From the NCBI GenBank assembly GCA_003497765.1, contig DNNY01000097.1:1-6405 (forward strand): 6,405 nt of DNA, in the 5' to 3' direction. The stretch is from Oceanospirillaceae bacterium. Lineage in GTDB: Bacteria > Pseudomonadota > Gammaproteobacteria > Pseudomonadales > Balneatricaceae. Below are positions 1 through 5,803 of this stretch, in pieces. Within the stretch, counting starts at the first letter, position 1, and every line of letters starts with the position of its first letter. The notes beneath the pieces are model-generated. The model saw only the letters and a list, made by a program, of their open reading frames with translations. It made no database searches and was not told where the DNA came from. A program made the position numbers and the translations under genes.

Positions 1-573
1 CAATGCGCGGATGTCTGTGCCACCCGCTTCTTCGATAAATTCTTGCACCAATATATTCACATTCGCTCCGCGGAACGCCTCAATCACGGATTTGGCACTC
101 GACATAGTCTCAGCAAGAACTACACCGATTCCTTGTGTCCCCTCAAGAAGTTTGATCACTACTGGCGGACCATTGACCGCCTTGATAATCTGCTCAGCCT
201 GTTTGGGATCGTTGGCATAGGCTGTGAGAGGCAAACCCAACCCGTGTTTGGCAAGGATCTGCATGCTGCGTAGCTTGTCCCTACTACGACCTATCGCAAC
301 GCTCTCATTCAAGGGCCAACAACCGCGCATTTCAAATTGGCGTAGGATCGCAAGGCCATAGTTAGTGATTGACGCACCGATACGCGGAATAATGGCGTCG
401 TAGCCGATCGTTGGCTCTCCATTATAGAAAACTTCTGGCCGGTGGCTCGCGATATGTACTGTACAGCGTAATGTGTTGAGAATGTCGAGTGAGTGCCCGC
501 GCAGTTCAGCCGCTTGGACTAGCCGTTTGTGCGAATAAAGATCTGGATTGCGAGCTAGCATAGCAATTCTCAT
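1..573 (-). CDS. rimK: RimK, ribosomal protein S6 glutamate ligase, N-terminal 191 residues (cut by window edge)
   Basis: RimK is a cytoplasmic ATP-grasp ligase that adds glutamate residues to the C-terminus of ribosomal protein S6. The frame is open from an ATG at 573 to the left edge, giving 191 of about 300 residues; the C-terminal ATP-grasp part, with its metal-binding residues, lies outside. I translated it by hand: it begins [18 protein letters not shown] and matches my recollection of E. coli RimK along its length, including [12 protein letters not shown] (64-75), RQFEMRG (79-85), [19 protein letters not shown] (88-106), [18 protein letters not shown] (138-155, the ATP-binding lysine and glycine-rich loop) and ILVQEFI (174-180). 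The start is supported by an AAGGA ribosome binding site nine bases upstream. It follows rimB by 27 bp in the same direction, so the two are probably one operon. No frameshift is visible in the part present. Confidence 0.95.
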   Translation of the reverse strand, partial: MRIAMLARNPDLYSHKRLVQAAELRGHSLDILNTLRCTVHIASHRPEVFYNGEPTIGYDAIIPRIGASITNYGLAILRQFEMRGCWPLNESVAIGRSRDKLRSMQILAKHGLGLPLTAYANDPKQAEQIIKAVNGPPVVIKLLEGTQGIGVVLAETMSSAKSVIEAFRGANVNILVQEFIEEAGGTDIRAL

Positions 574-582
574 TTGGATTTA

Positions 583-587
583 TCCTT
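583..587 (-). promoter_or_regulatory. rimK ribosome binding site with CsrA-type core motif
   Basis: On the minus strand the bases read AAGGA, nine bases before the rimK ATG, which fixes that start. With flanking bases the site reads CAAGGAT, which fits the core CARGGAU of the published in-vitro CsrA consensus. A second GGA lies 21 bases upstream, in the last codons of rimB (607-609). The ribosome binding site is clear; CsrA binding is inference. Confidence 0.7.
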
Positions 588-600
588 GGCTGTTTTACAA

Positions 601-1047
601 TTAATTTCCAGACATTGAAGAAAGGACGTATGAACAATTTGGATCTACGATAAAGCGTTGGTTCAGAGCAGCGCGACCGATAAGGATTGGAAACATCATC
701 TTTGATCTGTTGGCCAAACTAAACTCCGCTTGGAAGCTATGTTCGCCTAGCACTAGTGAGGTTTTGATTATTAGTCGTTCCTCAAATTCCCCATTCGAGC
801 TAGTAATCATGCGTTTGTCACTTAGAGGCGCTTCAACAACCATTGGTTTGCCATACCTTTCGCCAAGATCGAGCAAAAATCGAACCCAGCGATGACCTTC
901 CCTATCAAGGCTCTCGATTTGCTTTGCGTGTATCGCCGAAGTACGAGCCCCCGTATCTATTTTTGCCTTAATTGGAACGTCAGTAAAATCGGGTAACAGA
1001 ATTAGTTCTCGCCAACCGACTATCGACAATTCAGTTTGATTCTTCAC
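601..1047 (-). CDS. rimB: RimB-like retropepsin-fold protein (PF05618, 'putative ATP-dependent zinc protease' family)
   Basis: This 148-residue protein belongs to the small family named putative ATP-dependent zinc protease (COG4067), now viewed as retropepsin-like aspartic peptidases. The aspartic-protease signature is visible: AKIDTGARTSAIHA (28-41) with D31-T-G-A as the catalytic-type turn, and MMFPILIGRAAL (117-128), the hydrophobic-Gly segment that packs behind the active site. No signal peptide or membrane helix is seen, so it is probably cytoplasmic. In Pseudomonas the RimB protein of this family works with RimK in controlling S6 glutamylation; its place 27 bp upstream of rimK supports the same role here. 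The start is GTG at 1047: an in-frame stop lies a few codons upstream and no ATG is available near the N-terminus. No strong ribosome binding site precedes it, so the exact start is less sure than the gene. The rimA phosphodiesterase gene is not in the window. Confidence 0.88.
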   Translation of the reverse strand: MKNQTELSIVGWRELILLPDFTDVPIKAKIDTGARTSAIHAKQIESLDREGHRWVRFLLDLGERYGKPMVVEAPLSDKRMITSSNGEFEERLIIKTSLVLGEHSFQAEFSLANRSKMMFPILIGRAALNQRFIVDPNCSYVLSSMSGN

Positions 1048-1170
1048 GCAAGTTTCTATGGACCGCTGGTTTTAAATTGTCATTCGAAAAGATTAGGTAC
1101 GTTTTAAAGCTGGGTAGAAAGGTGGGTAGGATTAATTTACCCTAATAAGGCATTGTTTTTATTGATGTAG
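1048..1170. other. Spacer between tRNA-Ser and rimB, no gene
   Basis: This spacer holds no open frame of note and no convincing hairpin terminator for the tRNA, since no T-run follows it on the minus strand. No good sigma-70 promoter for rimB is visible. The simplest reading is that tRNA-Ser and rimB-rimK share a transcript that is processed, though a promoter I cannot recognise is possible. GGGTAG occurs twice (1112-1117 and 1124-1129 on the plus strand), and part of this block is complementary to the 5' end of the tRNA transcript. Confidence 0.6.
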
Positions 1171-1260
1171 TGGCGGAGACGGAGGGATTCGAACCCTCGA
1201 TACCCGTAAGAGTATGGTTCCTTAGCAGGGAACTGGTTTCAGCCACTCACCCACCTCTCC
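1171..1260 (-). tRNA. tRNA-Ser(GCU)
   Basis: This is a 90-nt class II tRNA with CCA encoded (1171-1173). On the minus strand it begins GGAGAGGTG. The D stem is GGT/ACC, and the five-pair anticodon stem GTTCC/GGAAC encloses the loop CTGCTAA (1222-1228), giving anticodon GCU, which reads serine codons AGC and AGU. The long variable arm ATACTC/GGGTAT with loop TTAC is the hallmark of serine and leucine tRNAs. The T arm is GAGGG/CCCTC around TTCGAAT, and the discriminator is G73, as serine tRNAs require. One oddity is that the acceptor stem GGAGAGG/CGTCTCC carries a G-G mismatch at 6:67, while the other six pairs are Watson-Crick. It sits between csrA and rimB on the same strand. Confidence 0.96.
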
Positions 1261-1272
1261 GAAAGAGCGCGT

Positions 1273-1301
1273 ATATTACCTTAAGCTTTAGGCAAATAAA
1301 A
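1273..1301 (-). promoter_or_regulatory. Probable promoter of tRNA-Ser, with GC-rich discriminator
   Basis: On the minus strand TAATAT (1273-1278) is a good -10 box, 12 bases before the first tRNA base. A weak -35 candidate, TTTTAT (1296-1301), lies 17 bases further up. The bases just after the -10 box read ACGCGC, a G+C-rich discriminator of the kind linked to stringent (ppGpp) control of stable-RNA promoters. The -35 region overlaps the downstream arm of the hairpin behind csrA. The boxes are seen; stringent control is inferred. Confidence 0.5.
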
Positions 1302-1328
1302 GCGTTATTTTCAATGAATTACGCTTTT
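1298..1328 (-). terminator. Hairpin after csrA, possible weak bidirectional terminator
   Basis: Arms 1298-1305 (AAAAGCGT) and 1321-1328 (ACGCTTTT) are perfect eight-base complements around a 15-base loop, starting 7 bp past the csrA stop. On the minus strand the second arm runs into TTTTATTT, a passable U-tract; on the plus strand T-rich bases also follow. The stem is A/T-rich with only three G-C pairs and a long loop, so termination may be partial, allowing read-through into the tRNA. Confidence 0.5.
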
Positions 1329-1335
1329 TTAAAAC

Positions 1336-1524
1336 TTATTCTTCAGTGTCTTGTTTGGCGTTTTCGTTTTGAATACGTTGATAAATTTCTTCGCGGTGAA
1401 CAGCCACGTCTTTCGGAGCATTTACCCCTATGCGAACCTGATTACCCTTTACTCCCAACACAGTGACAGTGACCTCATCACCGACCATCAACGTCTCACC
1501 TACACGTCGTGTAAGAATTAACAT
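1336..1524 (-). CDS. csrA: CsrA/RsmA global RNA-binding regulator
   Basis: CsrA is a small dimeric cytoplasmic protein that binds GGA motifs in mRNA leaders, often masking the ribosome binding site, and controls carbon storage, motility, biofilm and virulence traits. The 62-residue product has the usual length, and residues 1-51 differ from my recollection of E. coli CsrA at only a few places. The RNA-contact residues are present: the N-terminal LILTRR strand (2-7), VRIGVNAP (30-37), and R44 within VHREE (42-46). The C-terminal tail [10 protein letters not shown] is free and acidic, as is common. The ATG is well set by an AAGGAG ribosome binding site eight bases upstream. It follows lysC by 137 bp, an arrangement also seen in Pseudomonas (lysC-rsmA). 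GGA motifs in its own leader suggest autoregulation. Confidence 0.98.
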   Translation of the reverse strand: MLILTRRVGETLMVGDEVTVTVLGVKGNQVRIGVNAPKDVAVHREEIYQRIQNENAKQDTEE

Positions 1525-1532
1525 AATGGGAA

Positions 1533-1582
1533 CTCCTTTTTTAGTTATAGGCGCTTTTATCCGCTAAAGAAACGCGCTTTCC
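1533..1582 (-). promoter_or_regulatory. csrA leader: ribosome binding site and candidate CsrA autoregulatory GGA sites
   Basis: The minus-strand leader has AAGGAG (1533-1538) as the ribosome binding site, plus two further GGA motifs in GCGGATA (GGA at 1560-1562) and ACGGGAA (GGA at 1580-1582). E. coli CsrA represses its own translation by binding several GGA sites in its leader, one over the ribosome binding site; the layout here is compatible. Spacings between successive GGAs (about 23 and 17 bases) suit binding by one dimer. The motifs are visible; binding is inferred. Confidence 0.5.
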
Positions 1583-1618
1583 CGTATTTTGCTTTCGTGG
1601 CGATTTATAATTTTGCCG

Positions 1619-1641
1619 CCCTATAACAGTTTGTTATAGGG
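1619..1641. repeat. Perfect 10-bp inverted repeat with 3-base spacer in the lysC-csrA gap
   Basis: Arms 1619-1628 (CCCTATAACA) and 1632-1641 (TGTTATAGGG) are exact complements around a 3-base centre. No T-tract follows on the minus strand, so it does not look like an intrinsic terminator for lysC. It lies just downstream of a candidate csrA promoter. It could be an operator for a dimeric regulator or an RNA hairpin protecting the lysC 3' end. Its identity is unknown. Confidence 0.75.
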
Positions 1642-1650
1642 GGACAGATG

Positions 1651-1678
1651 ATGATAGCATTTTATATGGATTCTTCAA
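1651..1678 (-). promoter_or_regulatory. Candidate csrA promoter overlapping the lysC 3' end
   Basis: On the minus strand TTGAAG (1673-1678) and TATCAT (1651-1656) are separated by 16 bases and resemble sigma-70 -35 and -10 boxes. The -35 box lies inside the last codons of lysC. Transcription would start near the inverted repeat at 1619-1641, leaving a leader of about 115-120 bases before csrA. The match is fair, not strong, and other csrA promoters are likely. Confidence 0.35.
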
Positions 1679-2900
1679 CTGCTTCTTTATCCAAATTAAA
1701 GGTTGAATGCAATGCCCTTACTGCCAATTCAAGGTACTTTTCAGCAATCACAACAGAGACCTTAATTTCCGATGTCGAGATCATCTGAATATTAATATTT
1801 TCCTCTGCAAGGCAATCAAACATAGTGCTAGCAACACCGGCATGGGAACGCATACCGACACCCACAATAGATACCTTAACAATATTATCAGCCCCATCAG
1901 TGCCATTAGCTCCCAAAGAACTTGCAGTTTCATCTAACACTGCTTTGGCCTTAGCATAGTCATTGCGATGCACAGTAAAGGTGAAATCTGTTAGCCCACC
2001 AGCACCAATATTTTGCAGGATCATATCCACTTCAATATTCGCTGCACTAATAGGGGACAGTATCTTTGAGGCAACCCCAGGGATATCAGGCACACCAGTA
2101 ATGGTTAGCTTAGCTTCATCGCGATTAAAGGCAATTCCAGAAATTACAGGTTGTTCCATTTTTTTATCACTCTCGATATTAATCAATGTTCCAGGACCTT
2201 CCTGAGAACTGTGCAGCACACGTAGTGGTACATTGTATTTACCAGCAAACTCAACTGCTCGTATTTGCAGAACCTTGGAACCAAGGCTCGCCATTTCTAA
2301 CATTTCTTCAAAGGTAATTTCATCAAGACGTTGTGCGCCTTCTACTACCCTTGGGTCAGTTGTATATACGCCATCAACATCTGTATAAATTTGGCATTCA
2401 TCAGCGTTTAATGCAGCTGCCAAAGCAACACCTGTGGTATCAGATCCGCCGCGCCCCAGAGTAGTAATATTACCTTGCTCATCGACACCCTGAAAACCAG
2501 CCACAACTACAACCCGACCTTGTTTCAAGTCAGCGCGCATATTATCCACATCAATCTCTTGAATGCGGGCTTTCATATGGGAAGAATCAGTGCGGATTTT
2601 TACCTGACCACCAGTATAAGAACGAGCGTCACACCCACTTTCTTTTAAGGCCATACACAATAAGGCTATGGTGACCTGTTCACCAGTGGAAACCAGAACA
2701 TCCATTTCCCGAGGGTCTGGCTGTGTTTGTATTTCACCAGCTAAACCAATCAAACGATTGGTTTCACCACTCATTGCAGACACAACGACAACGACATCAT
2801 GACCGTTATCACGAAACCCTTTTACCTTCTCGGCCACACCCCTGATGCGCTCTATCGAACCAACAGAAGTACCACCGTATTTTTGCACATACAATGCCAT
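1662..2900 (-). CDS. lysC: Aspartate kinase LysC, monofunctional, two ACT domains
   Basis: LysC phosphorylates L-aspartate with ATP, the first committed step toward lysine, threonine, methionine and diaminopimelate. The 412 residues form an amino-acid-kinase domain (about 1-245) followed by two ACT regulatory domains (about 264-335 and 343-405). Visible signatures are KYGGTS (7-12, nucleotide binding), STGE (71-74), TTLGRGGSDTT (146-156) and YTDVDGVYTTDPR (172-184). VDMILQNI (291-298) and ISTSEIKVSVV (374-384) are the ACT segments that shape the effector site in LysC proteins of the Pseudomonas/Corynebacterium type, so feedback by lysine and/or threonine is expected. No homoserine dehydrogenase domain follows. 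It begins 39 bp after alaS with no terminator between them, so the two are probably co-transcribed. The ribosome binding site is weak (AAGG, 12 bases upstream). An in-frame ATG at codon 248 could start a separate regulatory subunit. Confidence 0.97.
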   Translation of the reverse strand: MALYVQKYGGTSVGSIERIRGVAEKVKGFRDNGHDVVVVVSAMSGETNRLIGLAGEIQTQPDPREMDVLVSTGEQVTIALLCMALKESGCDARSYTGGQVKIRTDSSHMKARIQEIDVDNMRADLKQGRVVVVAGFQGVDEQGNITTLGRGGSDTTGVALAAALNADECQIYTDVDGVYTTDPRVVEGAQRLDEITFEEMLEMASLGSKVLQIRAVEFAGKYNVPLRVLHSSQEGPGTLINIESDKKMEQPVISGIAFNRDEAKLTITGVPDIPGVASKILSPISAANIEVDMILQNIGAGGLTDFTFTVHRNDYAKAKAVLDETASSLGANGTDGADNIVKVSIVGVGMRSHAGVASTMFDCLAEENINIQMISTSEIKVSVVIAEKYLELAVRALHSTFNLDKEAVEESI

Positions 2901-2939
2901 AGGTTTAACTTACCTTAACTAATAACTAATTTTATGAAA

Positions 2940-5549
2940 TCAGGTTAGATTATCCTGCAACCAAGGCTTCACGCTCTCAAGAGCTGTGGCTAACATGGCT
3001 GCTTCACCACCACCTTGGGCCATATCAGGCCGACCACCACCTTTACCATTCATCTGCCCAGCAGTAAAACGAATCAGATCACCGGCTTTAACACGGCCTG
3101 CCATATCTTTACTAACACCAGCCACAATACTTGCTTTATCGCCGGTCTTTACGGCTAACAAAACGACGCCTGAGCCTAATTTATTGCGCAATTGATCCAT
3201 GGTATCGCGCAGAGCTTTCGGCTCAACACCCTGCAATTCAGTAATCAACACCTTCACGCCATTGATCTCTTCTGCCTGTTCAACCAACTCGGCACCCTGT
3301 GAGGCAGCAAGTTTGACCTTTAACTGCTCTAGTTCACGCTCTAATTGACGATTGCGATCTAATAAGCCTTGCACCTTGTCAGTGATCTGATCACGACCCG
3401 ATTTCACCAAACTGGCCAAACTACTAACTGTCTGGCTATTACCTGATAACCAAGCCGAAGCAGCTGCGCCTGTTAATGCTTCTATGCGTCGCACGCCAGC
3501 GGCAATACCTGATTCAGCAACGATAGCAAAAGCACCTATATCACCCGTACGTTCAACATGGGTACCACCACAAAGCTCTAGGGAAAAGGGCTTATCATTG
3601 CTCTCCGAACCCATGGTAATAACACGCACCTCTTCGCCATATTTTTCGCCAAATAAGGCCATAGCGCCAGCTTCCTTGGCCTCATCTAAACCCATAGTGG
3701 CGGATTGAACGGCTGTATTACTTCTAATCTCAGCATTAACGCGGGCCTCTACCTCAGCTATTTCAGCAGCAGAAACAGGCTCACTATGGGAGAAGTCAAA
3801 ACGCAAACGTTCTGGGTCTACAAGAGAACCTTTCTGGGTAATATGGTCACCCAAGACTTGTCTTAATACTTCGTGCAAAAGGTGCGTAGCCGAGTGATTT
3901 ACCGCCGATGCCTTACGCTTAGCTGCATCAACATGAGTTGTCACTGCTAATCCTTTTACCAAGTTACCTTCAGCAATCTCACCAGTGTGTACAAAGTGTC
4001 CACCTTGCTTCTGGGTATCGGTAACCAACATCTTACCGCCTTGCCAAGTAATGGCACCTTGATCACCAACTTGACCACCTGATTCAGCATAAAAAGCTGT
4101 GTTGGCTAACACCACTTGCACCTGACTACCGGTGATGGCTTCAGAGACTTCTCCACCATCCTGTAACACCGCTAATACTTCACTGTTATCGGTCAAGGAA
4201 GAATAACCATTAAACTGGGTTTCACCTTCAAGATTAAGTGACTGACTATAGTCAACAGCAAAAGCGTTAGCACTGCGTGCCCGTTGACGTTGTTCTTCCA
4301 TGGCCGCTTCAAAGCCTGCCATATCTAACTCAAGATCACGTTCGCGAGCAATATCACCAGTTAAATCAACAGGGAAGCCATAGGTATCATAGAGTTTAAA
4401 AATCGTCGCGCCGGGAATCTGATTACCTTTAAGTTTTTGCAAATCCGCTTCTAAAATCCGCATCCCCTGATCAAGGGTTTTGGCAAACTGTTGCTCTTCC
4501 TTAAGGATGGTCTTTTCTACCCGTGCTTGTGCGTCAGTAAGCTCGGGATAGGCTTCACCCATTTCACCAACCAGAGGGGCTACTAACTTATGCAAAAAGC
4601 TATCAACCGCACCCATCTTGTTGCCATGACGAATGGCACGACGCATTATACGGCGCAATACATAACCACGACCCTCGTTGGAGGGCTGCACACCATCAAC
4701 GATTAAGAAAGATACGGAGCGAATATGATCAGCAATAACCCTTAAGGATTTGTTCTCTAAATCCTCAGTGCCAACAACTTTAGCTGTCGCTGACAACAGA
4801 TTCTGAAACATATCAATTTCATAATTTGAGTGCACACCTTGGAGCACAGCAGCCAAACGTTCTAAGCCCATACCTGTATCAATAGATTGCTTGGGTAATG
4901 GTGTCATCGTTCCATCTGGGGCACGGTTATACTGCATAAACACCATATTCCAGATTTCTATATAACGATCACCATCCTCTTCTGGCGAACCTGGAGGCCC
5001 ACCCCAAATATCTTCACCATGGTCATAAAATATTTCAGAACAAGGACCACATGGACCCGTATCACCCATAGACCAGAAATTATCTTCGTCAAGACGCGAA
5101 AAGCGCTCTTTACTGATGCCAATCTCTTCAAACCAAATCTGTTCTGCCTCAGCATCAGAATGATGGACGGTGACCCAAAGTTTTTCCTCGGGCAAACCGA
5201 GAACATCAGTAAGGAAATGCCAAGCAAACTTAATGGCATCGGTTTTAAAATAATCACCAAAGCTAAAGTTACCCATCATTTCAAAGAAAGTATGATGGCG
5301 AGCAGTATAACCAACGTTTTCTAAATCGTTGTGCTTGCCACCGGCACGCACACAGCGCTGGGAAGTAACCGCGCGTTTATAGGCACGGTTTTCGTCTCCT
5401 AAAAACACATCTTTAAATTGCACCATGCCGGCATTGGTGAACAACAGAGTCGCGTCATTACCTGGAACCAAGGAGCTACTGCGAACTACCTCGTGTCCCT
5501 GTTTACTAAAGTAATCAAGGAACGCCTGTCTAATTTCGGCACTTTTCAT
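2940..5549 (-). CDS. alaS: Alanyl-tRNA synthetase
   Basis: AlaRS is a class II synthetase that charges tRNA-Ala and hydrolyses mischarged Ser- and Gly-tRNA-Ala. The 869 residues are close to the 876 of E. coli and all domains are present. The catalytic domain has [19 protein letters not shown] (62-80), [17 protein letters not shown] (85-101) and the motif 3 segment DTGMGLERL (224-232). The editing domain has the zinc-site elements HSATH (552-556, H552 and H556) and CGGTH (660-664, C660 and H664). A charged, probably coiled-coil stretch (about 725-760) leads into the C-Ala domain with the glycine-rich [14 protein letters not shown] (836-849), a usual AlaRS tail feature. The ATG at 5549 fits the family N-terminus ([13 protein letters not shown]); the ribosome binding site is weak (GAG). 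Upstream is a 254-bp control region, downstream lysC at 39 bp. Nothing is missing or broken. Confidence 0.98.
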   Translation of the reverse strand: MKSAEIRQAFLDYFSKQGHEVVRSSSLVPGNDATLLFTNAGMVQFKDVFLGDENRAYKRAVTSQRCVRAGGKHNDLENVGYTARHHTFFEMMGNFSFGDYFKTDAIKFAWHFLTDVLGLPEEKLWVTVHHSDAEAEQIWFEEIGISKERFSRLDEDNFWSMGDTGPCGPCSEIFYDHGEDIWGGPPGSPEEDGDRYIEIWNMVFMQYNRAPDGTMTPLPKQSIDTGMGLERLAAVLQGVHSNYEIDMFQNLLSATAKVVGTEDLENKSLRVIADHIRSVSFLIVDGVQPSNEGRGYVLRRIMRRAIRHGNKMGAVDSFLHKLVAPLVGEMGEAYPELTDAQARVEKTILKEEQQFAKTLDQGMRILEADLQKLKGNQIPGATIFKLYDTYGFPVDLTGDIARERDLELDMAGFEAAMEEQRQRARSANAFAVDYSQSLNLEGETQFNGYSSLTDNSEVLAVLQDGGEVSEAITGSQVQVVLANTAFYAESGGQVGDQGAITWQGGKMLVTDTQKQGGHFVHTGEIAEGNLVKGLAVTTHVDAAKRKASAVNHSATHLLHEVLRQVLGDHITQKGSLVDPERLRFDFSHSEPVSAAEIAEVEARVNAEIRSNTAVQSATMGLDEAKEAGAMALFGEKYGEEVRVITMGSESNDKPFSLELCGGTHVERTGDIGAFAIVAESGIAAGVRRIEALTGAAASAWLSGNSQTVSSLASLVKSGRDQITDKVQGLLDRNRQLERELEQLKVKLAASQGAELVEQAEEINGVKVLITELQGVEPKALRDTMDQLRNKLGSGVVLLAVKTGDKASIVAGVSKDMAGRVKAGDLIRFTAGQMNGKGGGRPDMAQGGGEAAMLATALESVKPWLQDNLT

Positions 5550-5569
5550 TCTGAATCTCGCTTATTAGC

Positions 5570-5587
5570 AATAAAGTTGACTTTACT
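5570..5587 (-). repeat. Imperfect inverted repeat upstream of alaS, possible autoregulatory site
   Basis: On the minus strand AGTAAAG (5581-5587) can pair with CTTTATT (5570-5576) across a 4-base loop, with one G-T pair, about 20 bases before the alaS ATG. E. coli AlaRS represses its own transcription by binding a palindrome near its promoter, so an inverted repeat here is of interest. The resemblance is by position only and the repeat is A/T-rich, so chance is possible. Confidence 0.3.
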
Positions 5588-5634
5588 GTGCCCAGCAACG
5601 AGCATATAGCCAAGTCAAAAAATACAAAAGCGTA

Positions 5635-5660
5635 AGTATATAACGAGAAGTACCTTTCAA
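5635..5660 (-). promoter_or_regulatory. Candidate alaS promoter
   Basis: On the minus strand TATACT (5635-5640) is a near-consensus -10 box, with TTGAAA (5655-5660) as a five-of-six -35 match, but their spacing is only 14 bases, shorter than the preferred 16-18. It would give an alaS leader of about 80 bases. The -10 box may instead be used with a poorer -35 element. Confidence 0.35.
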
Positions 5661-5733
5661 GCGATAGAACAGGCTTTAATTAGGCCCATTTTTTGAGGGT
5701 TTTAGACTATTTTCTGTCAAAAAGGAGGGTACG

Positions 5734-5742
5734 ATAATACCA
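5734..5742 (-). promoter_or_regulatory. Candidate extended -10 promoter upstream of alaS
   Basis: The minus strand reads TGGTATTAT, an extended -10 element (TG, one base, then TATTAT with one mismatch to consensus). No recognisable -35 box precedes it, which extended -10 promoters can tolerate. Transcription would begin about 180 bases before alaS. It is an alternative or addition to the candidate closer to the gene. Confidence 0.3.
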
Positions 5743-5803
5743 ATGTAATAGCTTAGCGTAGCGGAAGTATCGATTTACTATAGATGTCATTAAAAATTTT
5801 AAG

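Larger units (their letters stand above)
5550..5803. other. recX-alaS gap, control region without a gene
   Basis: No credible reading frame or RNA gene is visible here. On the minus strand I see two candidate promoters for alaS, an imperfect hairpin close to the alaS start, and an A/T palindrome (5790-5802) just after the recX stop. No convincing G/C stem with a T-tract is present to end recX transcription, so some read-through from recX into alaS is possible. Confidence 0.6.

Noticed and set aside
1..273. Two overlapping plus-strand frames near the left edge
   Set aside because: They are antisense to the rimK coding frame, which matches a known family along its whole visible length.
1084..1089. 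A possible rimB promoter with ATGACA as -35 on the minus strand
   Set aside because: The box 17 bases downstream (CATAGA) matches the -10 consensus poorly, and transcription would begin almost at the GTG, leaving no leader.
1048..1260. tRNA-Ser as an integration site for a mobile element
   Set aside because: No second copy of the tRNA 3' end, integrase gene or other mobile marker is seen within the window; rimB and rimK are ordinary chromosomal genes.
1170..1466. Plus-strand 98-codon frame beginning MAETEGFEPSIP
   Set aside because: It reads antisense through tRNA-Ser and into csrA. The AETEGFEPSIP start is a familiar false protein made by translating the complement of a serine tRNA.
4958..5324. 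Frames of about 100 codons on both strands inside alaS
   Set aside because: They lie wholly within the strongly conserved alaS coding frame, resemble no protein family, and have no ribosome binding site; they are shadows.
5671..5695. Plus-strand GGCTT-TAATT-AGGCC stem followed by CATTTTTT, resembling a terminator
   Set aside because: No plus-strand gene lies upstream to be ended, and the stem is only five pairs with one G-T. On the minus strand it has no T-tract.
5722..5751. Strong AAGGAGG on the plus strand followed by ATG at 5743
   Set aside because: The ATG is followed at once by TAA and TAG, and the spacing of 14 bases is too long. No short gene is there.
5790..5802. TTAAAAATTTTAA palindrome after recX as a terminator
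   Set aside because: It is all A/T with no room for a loop, so it would not form a stable RNA hairpin.
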